Below the pieces are notes generated by a model that saw only the letters and a list, made by a program, of their open reading frames with translations, was not told the DNA's origin and searched no databases. Below, one piece after another: positions 52,018-60,247 of a stretch of 64,000 nucleotides of DNA (within the stretch, counting starts at the first letter, position 1; every line of letters starts with the position of its first letter). The stretch spans positions 1 to 64,000 of the forward strand of contig JAHCIQ010000002.1 in the NCBI GenBank assembly GCA_026129135.1, written 5' to 3'. A program made the translations under genes and the position numbers. The DNA comes from Cyanobacteria bacterium TGS_CYA1 (GTDB lineage: Bacteria > Cyanobacteriota > Vampirovibrionia > Obscuribacterales > Obscuribacteraceae).

Positions 52018-53469
52018 TTAGAACTGGAAGTAGATGAAGCGTGGTGATGAGTCGGGGCTGAAAATGGTCAAAAGACACATAAGAGCCACCATTACACCGA
52101 CTTGAACGGGCCAAGCTGGTTTTTGATAGAACTTTTTGTCGTTCATCCAGTTTACGACCACGTGCGAAATCATAAGTACAGGCAAGAGCACGATTAACGC
52201 AGGGAATATGATTGGATCTCGTATCTTGAGTACTTCAAGCTGTGAGAGACTGAAATTCATCAATTCTTGCGGAACCATCATCAATTTGCCAATAATTTCA
52301 AAAGCAGATTTCGATGTTTCAGCTCTAAAGAAGACCCAGCCAATACACACTACGTGGAATGTGAATACGACTGATGCTGCATGATAGAACTTGTTCTCGA
52401 GAACTTCTTTGGTTACGCCAAGCTTTTCTGAAATGCGCTGCCATTCTCTGTGCAGTATGAGCACGAGACCTTGATAGACACCCCATAAAAGGAAGTGCAT
52501 AGCGGCACCGTGCCAGAGACCACCAAGTGCCATGGTGATAAACAAGTTGCGATAGACTTTGGAGCGCTCGCAACGCGATCCGCCCAATGGAATGAAGAGA
52601 TAATCTCTCAACCAGGTCGAAAGCGAGATGTGCCAACGATTCCAGAAGTCTGCAACGTTAGATGCCAGATAAGGCAAGTTGAAGTTTATTGGAACTTTGT
52701 AGCCGAAGAGCAATGCCGAACCGCGTGCAATATCGGTATAGCCAGCAAAGTCTAAGAAGATTTGAAATGCAAATGCATAAGTTAAAATCCACATATCTAC
52801 AGAAGTGAATTTTTCAGGATGGGCAAATCCGGCTTGAACAACCAGTGCAAGGTTGTCTGCAATCAAGACCTTTTTGGCCAGACCCATCAAGATGAGCTGC
52901 ATACCTTCATCGACATACTCCCATTTGAATTTGGCTTTTATGTCGAGCTGGGGAATGAAGTCCTGATATCTCTTGATTGGACCTGCAATCTGGGTAGGGA
53001 AGAAAGAAGCGAACAAAGCGAATTGAGGAAGACTCTTAACTTCGGATCTACCTTTATAGACTTCGACTGCATAGTGAATGAATTCGAAAACGAAGAATGA
53101 AATACCTAAAGGAAGAATGATATTGAGATGTGGTTCTTTCCAGTCGATGTGCATCAAGCTGAGACCGTCTTTGACGGTGTCAAACGCAAACACGGTGTAC
53201 TTAAATATCCCTAACATTATCAAGTTAGCGGCGACGATTACACCAAGCCAGAGTTTTTTGCGCTCAGGCTGTTTGTTTATCAGTTTTACCAGGAAGAAGT
53301 TGCCTATGGTCAAACCGGCTATGAGAAGACCATACATTGGCTTCCACGACATGTAGAACACGTAGCTGGCTATAAGAAGCAATGCAACGCGTGCTTTGTG
53401 AGGAACTATCCAGTAAAGCAAGAAGACTACTGGCAGGAAGACAAGATATTGCAGGCTGTTGAATAACAC
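52018..53469 (-). CDS. MBOAT-family membrane O-acyltransferase (AlgI/DltB-like)
   Basis: 483 residues from GTG 53469 with AGGAG 7 bp upstream. About ten hydrophobic helices. Family signatures are [60 protein letters not shown] in pieces, and the catalytic-His region [18 protein letters not shown]. Such proteins carry acyl groups, usually acetyl, across the inner membrane for transfer to alginate, teichoic acid or other polymers. The two SGNH proteins encoded downstream are the natural partners. A surface polysaccharide is the likely acceptor; teichoic acid is unlikely in a Gram-negative-type cell. Confidence 0.92.
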   Translation of the reverse strand: [483 protein letters not shown]

Positions 53470-53628
53470 TGGGTAACTCCTGAAATTTTCGCCATATCAA
53501 GTGGGACGGCAAGAATCATACAATAATAGATTCCAAGTACGCCTCAAATAAGAGGTTTGTATTAATCTAAAATGCTTTAAAAAATGTCAGCTAACAAAAT
53601 GAGTCTGGTCTAATAAGCGCTCGTGATG

Positions 53629-54342
53629 CTATTTCCCAGAGCGATTGAAGCCTTCGGCGATTAGTTGATACCCGCCACCATATACGGTCTTTATATATTT
53701 ACGCTCACTAGTTTCTAATCTGGTGCGCAAATGGCGAATGTGTACGCGAATAGTGTCGACGTCATCGTCGGGAGCATAGCCCCAGACCTCTTCTAGGAGT
53801 TTTCCAGTGCTCACTGTCTGACCGTGGTGTTGCATCAAACAATGCAAAATTTCAAATTCTGTTGGAGTCAATTTGACGATTCGCTCGCCAACCTTAGCTT
53901 GCAAATTTTCGGGGATTAGAGTTATCTCACCTGCATGCAAAATTTCAGGAAGAGAAGCCGAATGTAAAACCGAACCAGCTCTACGCAAAAGTGCGCGCAC
54001 ACGAACTTGAAGTTCTGGAATCTCGAAAGGCTTGACCAGATAATCGTCAGCGCCAGAATCGAATCCTGTAACTTTGTCCTTGGTCATGCCAAGTGCTGTC
54101 AACATTAATATAGGTATGCCATTGGTCTGAGGGTTCTGACGCAGACGTTGACAGACGGTAAAACCGTCCAGATCGGGCATCATGACATCGAGCACAATCA
54201 TTTCGGGCAAATTCTGCTGAGCCAGGGCAAGACCTTTGATGCCGTCATTGGCAGTCTCGACATGATGTCCTAAAAGCTCGAGGTTTATCTTGACAAGCTC
54301 GGCGATTGCGTGGTCGTCATCGATAACTAGAATTCGTGCCAA
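53629..54342 (-). CDS. OmpR/PhoB-type response regulator
   Basis: 237 residues from TTG 54342 with GGGGAG 7 bp upstream. The receiver has D8/D9, D51 ([10 protein letters not shown]), Thr (ILMLTALG) and Lys ([10 protein letters not shown]). The winged-helix domain has [34 protein letters not shown] and [16 protein letters not shown]. It binds DNA and regulates transcription. No kinase gene is next to it. The HtrA protease gene ends 13 bp upstream, so the two are probably co-transcribed, which hints at an envelope-stress role (inference). Confidence 0.94.
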   Translation of the reverse strand: MARILVIDDDHAIAELVKINLELLGHHVETANDGIKGLALAQQNLPEMIVLDVMMPDLDGFTVCQRLRQNPQTNGIPILMLTALGMTKDKVTGFDSGADDYLVKPFEIPELQVRVRALLRRAGSVLHSASLPEILHAGEITLIPENLQAKVGERIVKLTPTEFEILHCLMQHHGQTVSTGKLLEEVWGYAPDDDVDTIRVHIRHLRTRLETSERKYIKTVYGGGYQLIAEGFNRSGK

Positions 54343-54355
54343 TTTCTGCTCCCCT

Positions 54356-55408
54356 TCAGCTGGTCTTTGTGACCACCAATTTTACTGGAATCGTGAGGAC
54401 CTTTCCTCCTCTTACCACTGTCAGTTTAACTACTTGATTAGGTTGTTTCTTCTCTATGTATGAATATAAGTCATCTTCAGTTTGCACTTTCACATCGTCA
54501 ATATGAGTAATGAGATCAGCAAGCGAAGCATCGAGGATGCGATAGACCATTCCCCCATCCTGATAATTTACTATTTTAGGACCCTGCAAGCCTGCTTCGT
54601 GCGATGGTCCATTAGGGTCTACTTGTACAACGCGCAAACCGCCTCTGTCTGGCTTAGCCATCAAGCCCAACTCGGGACGCTTCACCACATGGAATTCAAT
54701 TAGTTGGGGCACCACTCGGCTTGCCACTGCGCTTGGTATTGCAAGACCGATACCAGACGAACCCTGGGTGGCGCTTACAATCGAATCGTTTATGCCGATC
54801 AAATTGCCCTGAATATCTAGCAGCGGACCACCCGAATTTCCTCTATTGATCGCAGCATCTGTCTGGATGACTCCTTTCACAAGGCGATTGGCTGCCGTTC
54901 GCATGGTGCGGCTTGTGCTTGAAACAATGCCCTGAGTCAAAGTCTGGTCAATGCCATAAGGACTGCCAATGGCTAGAACTCTTCGTCCAACCTGAATTTC
55001 TGAGGATTTATCTTTTAGTTCGACGAAATCAAAACTCCTGCCTTTGGGCGCAAGCAATTTAAGCACTGCCAGATCGGTACCAGGATCGCGACCGATTATC
55101 GAAGCCTCGAATGCGGTGCCATCATATAAGGTGGCGCGAATTTTAGCTGCTTGTGAAACCACATGGTCGCAAGTTACGACATAACCATCTTTGCTTATCA
55201 CGCAACCAGAGCCGATCCCTGGGTCTTCATACATGTTTATCGCGTTTGGTGTGTAAATTGACAGGTTCACTACTGCCTTGTGCGCTTTCTCCCACACCTT
55301 GATATTAGCTTCTTCTTCTGGAAGCAATTGCACTTTGCCCGAAGACCATGCTGCTTGAGGGAGAGCCAGGAAAAGATATCCTAATATTAGAAGCGTTCGC
55401 TTATTCAT
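54356..55408 (-). CDS. HtrA/DegP-like serine protease with PDZ domain
   Basis: About 350 residues from ATG 55408 (GGGGA about 5 bp upstream); the frame is open to 55477 but that lies inside plsY. A signal peptide (to about 22) precedes the trypsin-like domain: His in VVTCDHVVS (about 79), Asp in [10 protein letters not shown], Ser in [15 protein letters not shown] (about 190). One PDZ domain follows ([20 protein letters not shown]...[10 protein letters not shown]), so it is a one-PDZ, DegS-like layout. It degrades or senses misfolded proteins in the periplasm. The start overlaps the plsY stop by 8 bp. Confidence 0.93.
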   Translation of the reverse strand: MNKRTLLILGYLFLALPQAAWSSGKVQLLPEEEANIKVWEKAHKAVVNLSIYTPNAINMYEDPGIGSGCVISKDGYVVTCDHVVSQAAKIRATLYDGTAFEASIIGRDPGTDLAVLKLLAPKGRSFDFVELKDKSSEIQVGRRVLAIGSPYGIDQTLTQGIVSSTSRTMRTAANRLVKGVIQTDAAINRGNSGGPLLDIQGNLIGINDSIVSATQGSSGIGLAIPSAVASRVVPQLIEFHVVKRPELGLMAKPDRGGLRVVQVDPNGPSHEAGLQGPKIVNYQDGGMVYRILDASLADLITHIDDVKVQTEDDLYSYIEKKQPNQVVKLTVVRGGKVLTIPVKLVVTKTS

Positions 55409-56069
55409 TTGCGTCCCCTTTTGGCGAGTCTTCCTTTTTATCAGTGGCTTTTTTTCCGAATTTAGGTTCGGTGCCATTCATTAATCGTTTGACATTTTCT
55501 TTGTGACGAGCAGTAATGTATGTGAAGGCTATTACAGCGTAGATTATGTAAGGAAGCGGCGAGCCAAATAAAATCATGAATACCAGGCATGAAAACGTGC
55601 CGATAATAGAAGCAAGCGATACGTATCTGGTTACGAAGATTAGCGTGACCCACAAAGAAAACGCACATACCGCCACAAGCCAGTTCAAAGCGAAATAGGT
55701 ACCAAGTCCGGTGGCAACACTTTTGCCGCCTTGAAAATTTAAAAATATAGATTTACTGTGACCGACTAGACTTATGACCGCTGCAAACACTGGCAATAAA
55801 CCACGCACTCCAAACAATTCGGCAGAATAGGCGGACTCTAAATAGATTGAGATTGCAACAGCAAGATAACCTTTGAAGATGTCGAAAAACATCACGAAAG
55901 CAGCTTCTTTTTTGCCTACGCATCGCAACACGTTGGTGGCACCGGTAGAGCCCGAGCCTTCTTTTCTGATGTCTATACCTTTGGCTATTTTTGCAACCCA
56001 GAATCCGGTCGGAATGGAGCCGAGCAAATAAGCGAGTACGAGGCTTGAAATAGCAATAACTATCGACAT
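55401..56069 (-). CDS. plsY: Acyl-phosphate glycerol-3-phosphate acyltransferase
   Basis: 222 residues. It transfers an acyl group from acyl phosphate to glycerol-3-phosphate, the first step of phospholipid synthesis. Motifs are YLLGSIPTGFWVAK, GSTGATNVLRCVGKK, GHSKSIFLNFQGGKSVATGLG and a last helix pair. It has about five transmembrane helices. The C-terminal 30 residues are a hydrophilic Lys-rich tail ([16 protein letters not shown]) not typical for the family. The start overlaps the stop of der by 1 bp and the stop overlaps the htrA-like start by 8 bp. Confidence 0.96.
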   Translation of the reverse strand: MSIVIAISSLVLAYLLGSIPTGFWVAKIAKGIDIRKEGSGSTGATNVLRCVGKKEAAFVMFFDIFKGYLAVAISIYLESAYSAELFGVRGLLPVFAAVISLVGHSKSIFLNFQGGKSVATGLGTYFALNWLVAVCAFSLWVTLIFVTRYVSLASIIGTFSCLVFMILFGSPLPYIIYAVIAFTYITARHKENVKRLMNGTEPKFGKKATDKKEDSPKGDANE

Positions 56070-57451
56070 TATTGTTTCTTCTTAGGTCTGGTCAAAATCC
56101 TGATTGGTGTGCCTTCGAATCCGAAATTTTCTCGTAGTTTGCGCTCCAGGTATGTCCGGTAATTGTCGGTCATAAGCTTGGTATCATTGACGAACAAAGC
56201 GAAAGTAGGCGGACCAACAGCCACTTGTGTGGCGTAATATATTTTCAACCTTTTGCCGCGTTTTCCAGCAGGAGGTGGCACAAGAGCCACGCATTCGGTA
56301 ATAGACTGATTCAAGAGGCTGGTTGTAACCCGCCTGTGATTTTGAGCGAATGCAAGACCTGCAGCTTCGATGATTTTACCCACTCGAACTTTCTCGGTTG
56401 CACTGGTGAAAAGCACTGGAGCATAGTTAATTGCGCGCAAGTCTTGTTCTACGTCTTTCTTCAATTCGTTCATTTTTGATGACGATTTATTTTCGAACGT
56501 ATCCCATTTATTCATCACGATAACTACACCACGACCTGCTTCTGCAATTTTAGAAGCTATTTTCTGGTCCTGGTCAGATATTGGTTCTGACGAGTCGATA
56601 ATCTGCACCACCACATCGGCATCGGAGATGGCTTTGAAAGATCGAACCACCGAAAATGCTTCCACGCCATATTCGACTTTGGTGCGTCGTCTTATGCCAG
56701 CAGTATCGATAAGAGTAATTTCTCTACCATTATGTTTGATAATGGTATGAATCGCATCGCGGGTGGTGCCAGGCTCGTCAGAGACGATTGTGCGATCTTC
56801 ACCACACAAAATATTCAAAATAGACGATTTGCCCACATTAGGCTTGCCGACGAGAGCTAGTGAGAAGGGTTTCTTGTCCAGGTCTTCTTCTTCGCCTAAA
56901 TCTTCTTCTTCCGACGCGCGACCTTTTTTGCCTTTAGGCAAATTCTCGATTACAAGATCGAGTAAATCTCCCACACCACCAGAGCCTACCTGAGCAGACA
57001 AACTGTGCGGATCTCCAAGACCCAGAGAATAAAATTCAGGTACATTCATTTCTTCTTTGGGCGAGTCTATTTTATTGACTGCAAGCAAGACTGGCTTTTT
57101 AGACTGGCGTAGAATATGAGCAATATCTTCGTCGACGCCTATGGGACCTTGCTTTCCGTCAACCATGAAAATAATTACGTCAGATTCTTCAATAGCTAGT
57201 CTGACCTGTTTATTCACTTCTTCATTTATTTGAGCCGAGCTATTTATGTCAGCTGCAGTGCCTGGCAAAATACCGCCAGTGTCAACAATTAAGAATTTGC
57301 TTCCGGACCATTCTGCTTCGCGGTACAGACGGTCGCGTGTGACACCAGGCTGGTCATCTACAATTGCGCTGCGTGACCCCACGCATCTGTTGAAGAAGGT
57401 TGATTTTCCTACATTTGGACGGCCTACTATCGCGACCACGCCCTTAACCAC
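56069..57451 (-). CDS. der: Ribosome-assembly GTPase Der (EngA)
   Basis: 460 residues. Two GTPase domains in tandem, with P loops GRPNVGKST (about 9) and GKPNVGKSS (about 202), and G3 motifs DTGG and DTAG. A C-terminal KH-like domain follows (RGKRLKIYYATQVAVGPPTFALFVND). It acts in assembly of the 50S subunit. A short acidic segment between the domains (EEEDLGEEEDLDKK) is common in the family. It lies 22 bp after the coiled-coil gene and overlaps plsY by 1 bp. Confidence 0.97.
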   Translation of the reverse strand: MVKGVVAIVGRPNVGKSTFFNRCVGSRSAIVDDQPGVTRDRLYREAEWSGSKFLIVDTGGILPGTAADINSSAQINEEVNKQVRLAIEESDVIIFMVDGKQGPIGVDEDIAHILRQSKKPVLLAVNKIDSPKEEMNVPEFYSLGLGDPHSLSAQVGSGGVGDLLDLVIENLPKGKKGRASEEEDLGEEEDLDKKPFSLALVGKPNVGKSSILNILCGEDRTIVSDEPGTTRDAIHTIIKHNGREITLIDTAGIRRRTKVEYGVEAFSVVRSFKAISDADVVVQIIDSSEPISDQDQKIASKIAEAGRGVVIVMNKWDTFENKSSSKMNELKKDVEQDLRAINYAPVLFTSATEKVRVGKIIEAAGLAFAQNHRRVTTSLLNQSITECVALVPPPAGKRGKRLKIYYATQVAVGPPTFALFVNDTKLMTDNYRTYLERKLRENFGFEGTPIRILTRPKKKQ

Positions 57452-57473
57452 GGCTACTCCTCAATCACTTTGA

Positions 57474-59840
57474 TTATTCTTGCTCATCCGATTTTTGATC
57501 TTCGGGCTTTTTCTTGCCGGCAAATCTCGATGTCGAACCAGAAGCCTGGGCGCCAAATTTCTTGCCCAGCTTGGGAGCCGAATCATCTAAAAATTTGAGC
57601 AACGTCGGTTTGGCTAGATTTATCGCTGTGGCAATTTCTGTGTCTCCACCCTGGTCAGGGTGAACACCTGGAGCTGTTATAGCTTTTTTCCAGGCATCGA
57701 GAATTGTTTGTTTAGTCAAAGTTTCTGGAGCTAAACCAAGAATTTGACATGCTTTGCGCACTTCCGGCGGGAAGCTTCGTACCACGGGCAAATTAGTGGC
57801 GCTCTGAGCCGCTTCGGTAGTGGCATGTGCGCCTCTTTGTCCTACGAATTTGTTGATGCCTTTTGCACCTGCAGGTTCTCCTTGAGCCTGACCAGCCTCC
57901 GCTGTTGCAGCTTTGCCGACCAGACGCGGCACTTCACCTGTGCTGTGTTCTTGCTGGGATTGAATTTTGTGCTGGACCAGATTGCGTAACTCAGCTTCGC
58001 TTGGGGCTGCTTTTAAGCCATGGTCGATTGGAATGATGTCGTCTGGCAACTCGATTTTTCCAAGACGTTCGAGTTCTTCTATATCTTCGAAAATATCCAT
58101 CTGGTCGAAGTCGATTTCTGCTTCAGGTTCTCCAGCGGATTGGTACTCTGATTGCTGCTCGAAATGCGGCTCCTGAGCGTATTCGAATTGAGGCTGAGCG
58201 TCTTGGTATTCGCCATGCTGCTCTTGTGCATATTGTCCCTCTTGATACGAATTATCGTATTGCAGGTCTTGCACGTTTTCTTGCTCATCATAGTTTTGAT
58301 AAGGTGCGCCAAAATCGTATGGAGTTTCTTGTTGTGGCTGAGCGTACTGGTCTTGCTGGTCAGGTGCATAGCCCTGGTCGTAGCCTTGCTGTTCGTAGCC
58401 TTGTTGGTCGTAGCCTTGCTGGTCGTAACTCTGTTGTTCGTAACCCTGGGCTTGATGTTGTTCTAGATTCTCAGAGTTTTCATAGTAGGCATTAGCAGGT
58501 GCAGGTGCTTGACCTTGACCTTGACCTTGACCCTGACCCTGACCGCCCATTTGATAAACAGTCTCTACGTCTTTCCACTTCATGTCTTTGAGGGCATCGT
58601 ATTCGCTTGATGAATTCCCAGAGCCTTGCAGCATTGACAGGTCAGGAGCTTGAAAAGTTTGTGCTTGAATTGGAGCTGTTGCATCATAATTTATCGATGC
58701 AGGCTCGATGTGCACTTGCTCCGTAGCCGATTCTTCAGCTGCTTGAGCTTTGCCGTCAGTGAGTCCTTTTTGATAACCGGTGTGCCAGGAATTTTGCAAT
58801 TGAGTGACAAGCGTGTCCATCTCTTCCTGCATCTCTACTTGCTTTGTTTCGTAGTCTGTGATTCGTTGCTCTAATTCTTGCACATATGCTTCAAGCTCCG
58901 GATTCGCTAAAGCCTGGCTGGCTTGTTGCATTTCCTTTTGTTCGGCTTCGTTTTCTAAATCTTGAATCCGTCCAATCAGCCTCGCGTTTTCATCTTCGAA
59001 GTGATTTAGTCTGTCGGTTAGTTCTTGCTGCGAATTGCGCAAATTTTGCAGTTCTTCGTCATTGCCTTCGCCCGTTGATGAGTTTTGCGCCTCTGTTTGT
59101 TTTTCTGCTTCACTTTGCTCAAAAGCAGCTTTCAAATCACGATTTTCGCCTTCGAGTTCGCGCAATCTGATATTGAGAGCTTCGTTAACTCGTTCAAGAC
59201 CCAGCACGCTGTGGCTCAAGTCTTTGTTATCGTCTTCGACACGAGCAATCTCAGCTTTTGCAGTGCCAAGCTCATCTCTTGCTTCGGCTAACTGTTTTTC
59301 AAGTTCTTGAACTTCGGATTCGCTTTCCATCTGGAGCAAATCTTTGAATTGTTCGTTAAAATCTTCTTCCAACGAAAAGTCTACATCAGAATCTTTTTCG
59401 TCAATTTTGTTTTTGTCGGGCTTATTTTTCGCCTTCGGTTTGTTGTCGGTTGCACTTTCACTTGCTTCCACTACGACGTCAACTTCTGTTGACGAACTCG
59501 TTGGAGAAGTAAGCTTCTCTTCCAGTTCGTTTACCTGGGCGTTGAGACGCTCGTTTTCTTCACGCAATTTATCGAGGTTGATTTCAAGCGTATTGAATTT
59601 AATGTCGGCTTCGCTTGATGAGGGTTGAAAATGCCACTTAGATGACTCGTCTCTGGCATCCAGAATAATTTTCATCAGTCCAGGAGCACGAAAGATGTCC
59701 GACGGAAAAACTTTAGCCTCGTCTGAGACCGTGTAGGGGTTGATATCGAAACCTTTTTCTTTGACCTTCTCGATTGCCGAGAGAATCACAGAATCTTCAA
59801 TTTTTGGCGCCTTTTTTTGTTCCGACATCGATAATTCCAT
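57474..59840 (-). CDS. Coiled-coil protein with Gln/Tyr-rich region and C-terminal J-like domain
   Basis: 788 residues; not recognised as a whole. The N-terminal 65 residues look folded (DSVILSAIEKVKEKGFDINPYTVSDEAKVFPSDIF). A long coiled coil covers about 85-365. A Gln/Gly/Tyr-rich, prion-like stretch follows at about 430-590, with QQGYD/QQGYE units. The C-terminus (about 700-765) holds ILGLAPETLTKQTILDAWKKA and VHPDQGGDTEIATAINLAKPTLLKFL. This resembles a J domain with its HPD tripeptide, the part that activates DnaK. No signal peptide was seen, so a cytoplasmic scaffold that recruits a chaperone is a reasonable guess. ATG 59840 or 59828 may start it. Confidence 0.8.
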   Translation of the reverse strand: MELSMSEQKKAPKIEDSVILSAIEKVKEKGFDINPYTVSDEAKVFPSDIFRAPGLMKIILDARDESSKWHFQPSSSEADIKFNTLEINLDKLREENERLNAQVNELEEKLTSPTSSSTEVDVVVEASESATDNKPKAKNKPDKNKIDEKDSDVDFSLEEDFNEQFKDLLQMESESEVQELEKQLAEARDELGTAKAEIARVEDDNKDLSHSVLGLERVNEALNIRLRELEGENRDLKAAFEQSEAEKQTEAQNSSTGEGNDEELQNLRNSQQELTDRLNHFEDENARLIGRIQDLENEAEQKEMQQASQALANPELEAYVQELEQRITDYETKQVEMQEEMDTLVTQLQNSWHTGYQKGLTDGKAQAAEESATEQVHIEPASINYDATAPIQAQTFQAPDLSMLQGSGNSSSEYDALKDMKWKDVETVYQMGGQGQGQGQGQGQAPAPANAYYENSENLEQHQAQGYEQQSYDQQGYDQQGYEQQGYDQGYAPDQQDQYAQPQQETPYDFGAPYQNYDEQENVQDLQYDNSYQEGQYAQEQHGEYQDAQPQFEYAQEPHFEQQSEYQSAGEPEAEIDFDQMDIFEDIEELERLGKIELPDDIIPIDHGLKAAPSEAELRNLVQHKIQSQQEHSTGEVPRLVGKAATAEAGQAQGEPAGAKGINKFVGQRGAHATTEAAQSATNLPVVRSFPPEVRKACQILGLAPETLTKQTILDAWKKAITAPGVHPDQGGDTEIATAINLAKPTLLKFLDDSAPKLGKKFGAQASGSTSRFAGKKKPEDQKSDEQE
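58377..58450 (-). repeat. 15-bp coding repeats (QQGY[DE] units)
   Basis: About five 15-bp units in the coiled-coil gene encode QQGYD or QQGYE pentapeptides, next to a hexanucleotide stretch encoding GQ dipeptides (about 58512-58550). They keep frame and have no spacers. Low-complexity Gln/Tyr/Gly segments like this can drive condensate or aggregate formation. Confidence 0.7.
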
Positions 59841-59965
59841 AACTTCTGCAGGAGTCGATAGAGCAGTATAGCTTTTCTAATATCTTTTTTCTTCCACTAT
59901 ATAAGAAAATATTGCTCAAAATGGCGAAAACTTATTGCATTAAAAACACGAGGTTGTAAGGCATC

Positions 59966-60247
59966 TTGACTTGCGTGAGGTTAAAAATCACAGGGCGTGT
60001 CCAGGGCGTGTTCTATCGACAGTCCACTTGTAAGGAGGCGCGGTCGCTAGAACTTTTTGGCTGGGTTAAAAACAATATGGACGGCTCGGTGGAAGCTCTA
60101 GTTTATGGACCGGATGAAAAGGTGCAAGAACTGATTGCCTGGTGTCAAAAAGGTCCCCCCAGCGCAAAAGTTGAATCGGTAGTGGTAGAGAAAATCGATC
60201 AGGACCAAATAACTGATTATCTGGGCAGGTTCGATGTAGTTAGCTAA
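59966..60247 (+). CDS. acyP: Acylphosphatase
   Basis: 93 residues, the normal length. The signature is GRVQGVFYRQST with the catalytic Arg, and GWVKNNMDGSVEALVYG with the catalytic Asn. It hydrolyses acyl phosphates such as acetyl phosphate or carbamoyl phosphate. TTG 59966 has TAAGG about 4 bp upstream; a GTG at 59975 is possible. Its 3' end overlaps the convergent dnaX 3' end by 8 bp. Confidence 0.9.
   Translation: MTCVRLKITGRVQGVFYRQSTCKEARSLELFGWVKNNMDGSVEALVYGPDEKVQELIAWCQKGPPSAKVESVVVEKIDQDQITDYLGRFDVVS

Noticed and set aside
55409..55477. Upstream extension of the HtrA-like protein
   Set aside because: It lies inside plsY and would place charged residues before the signal peptide; ATG 55408 has a ribosome site.
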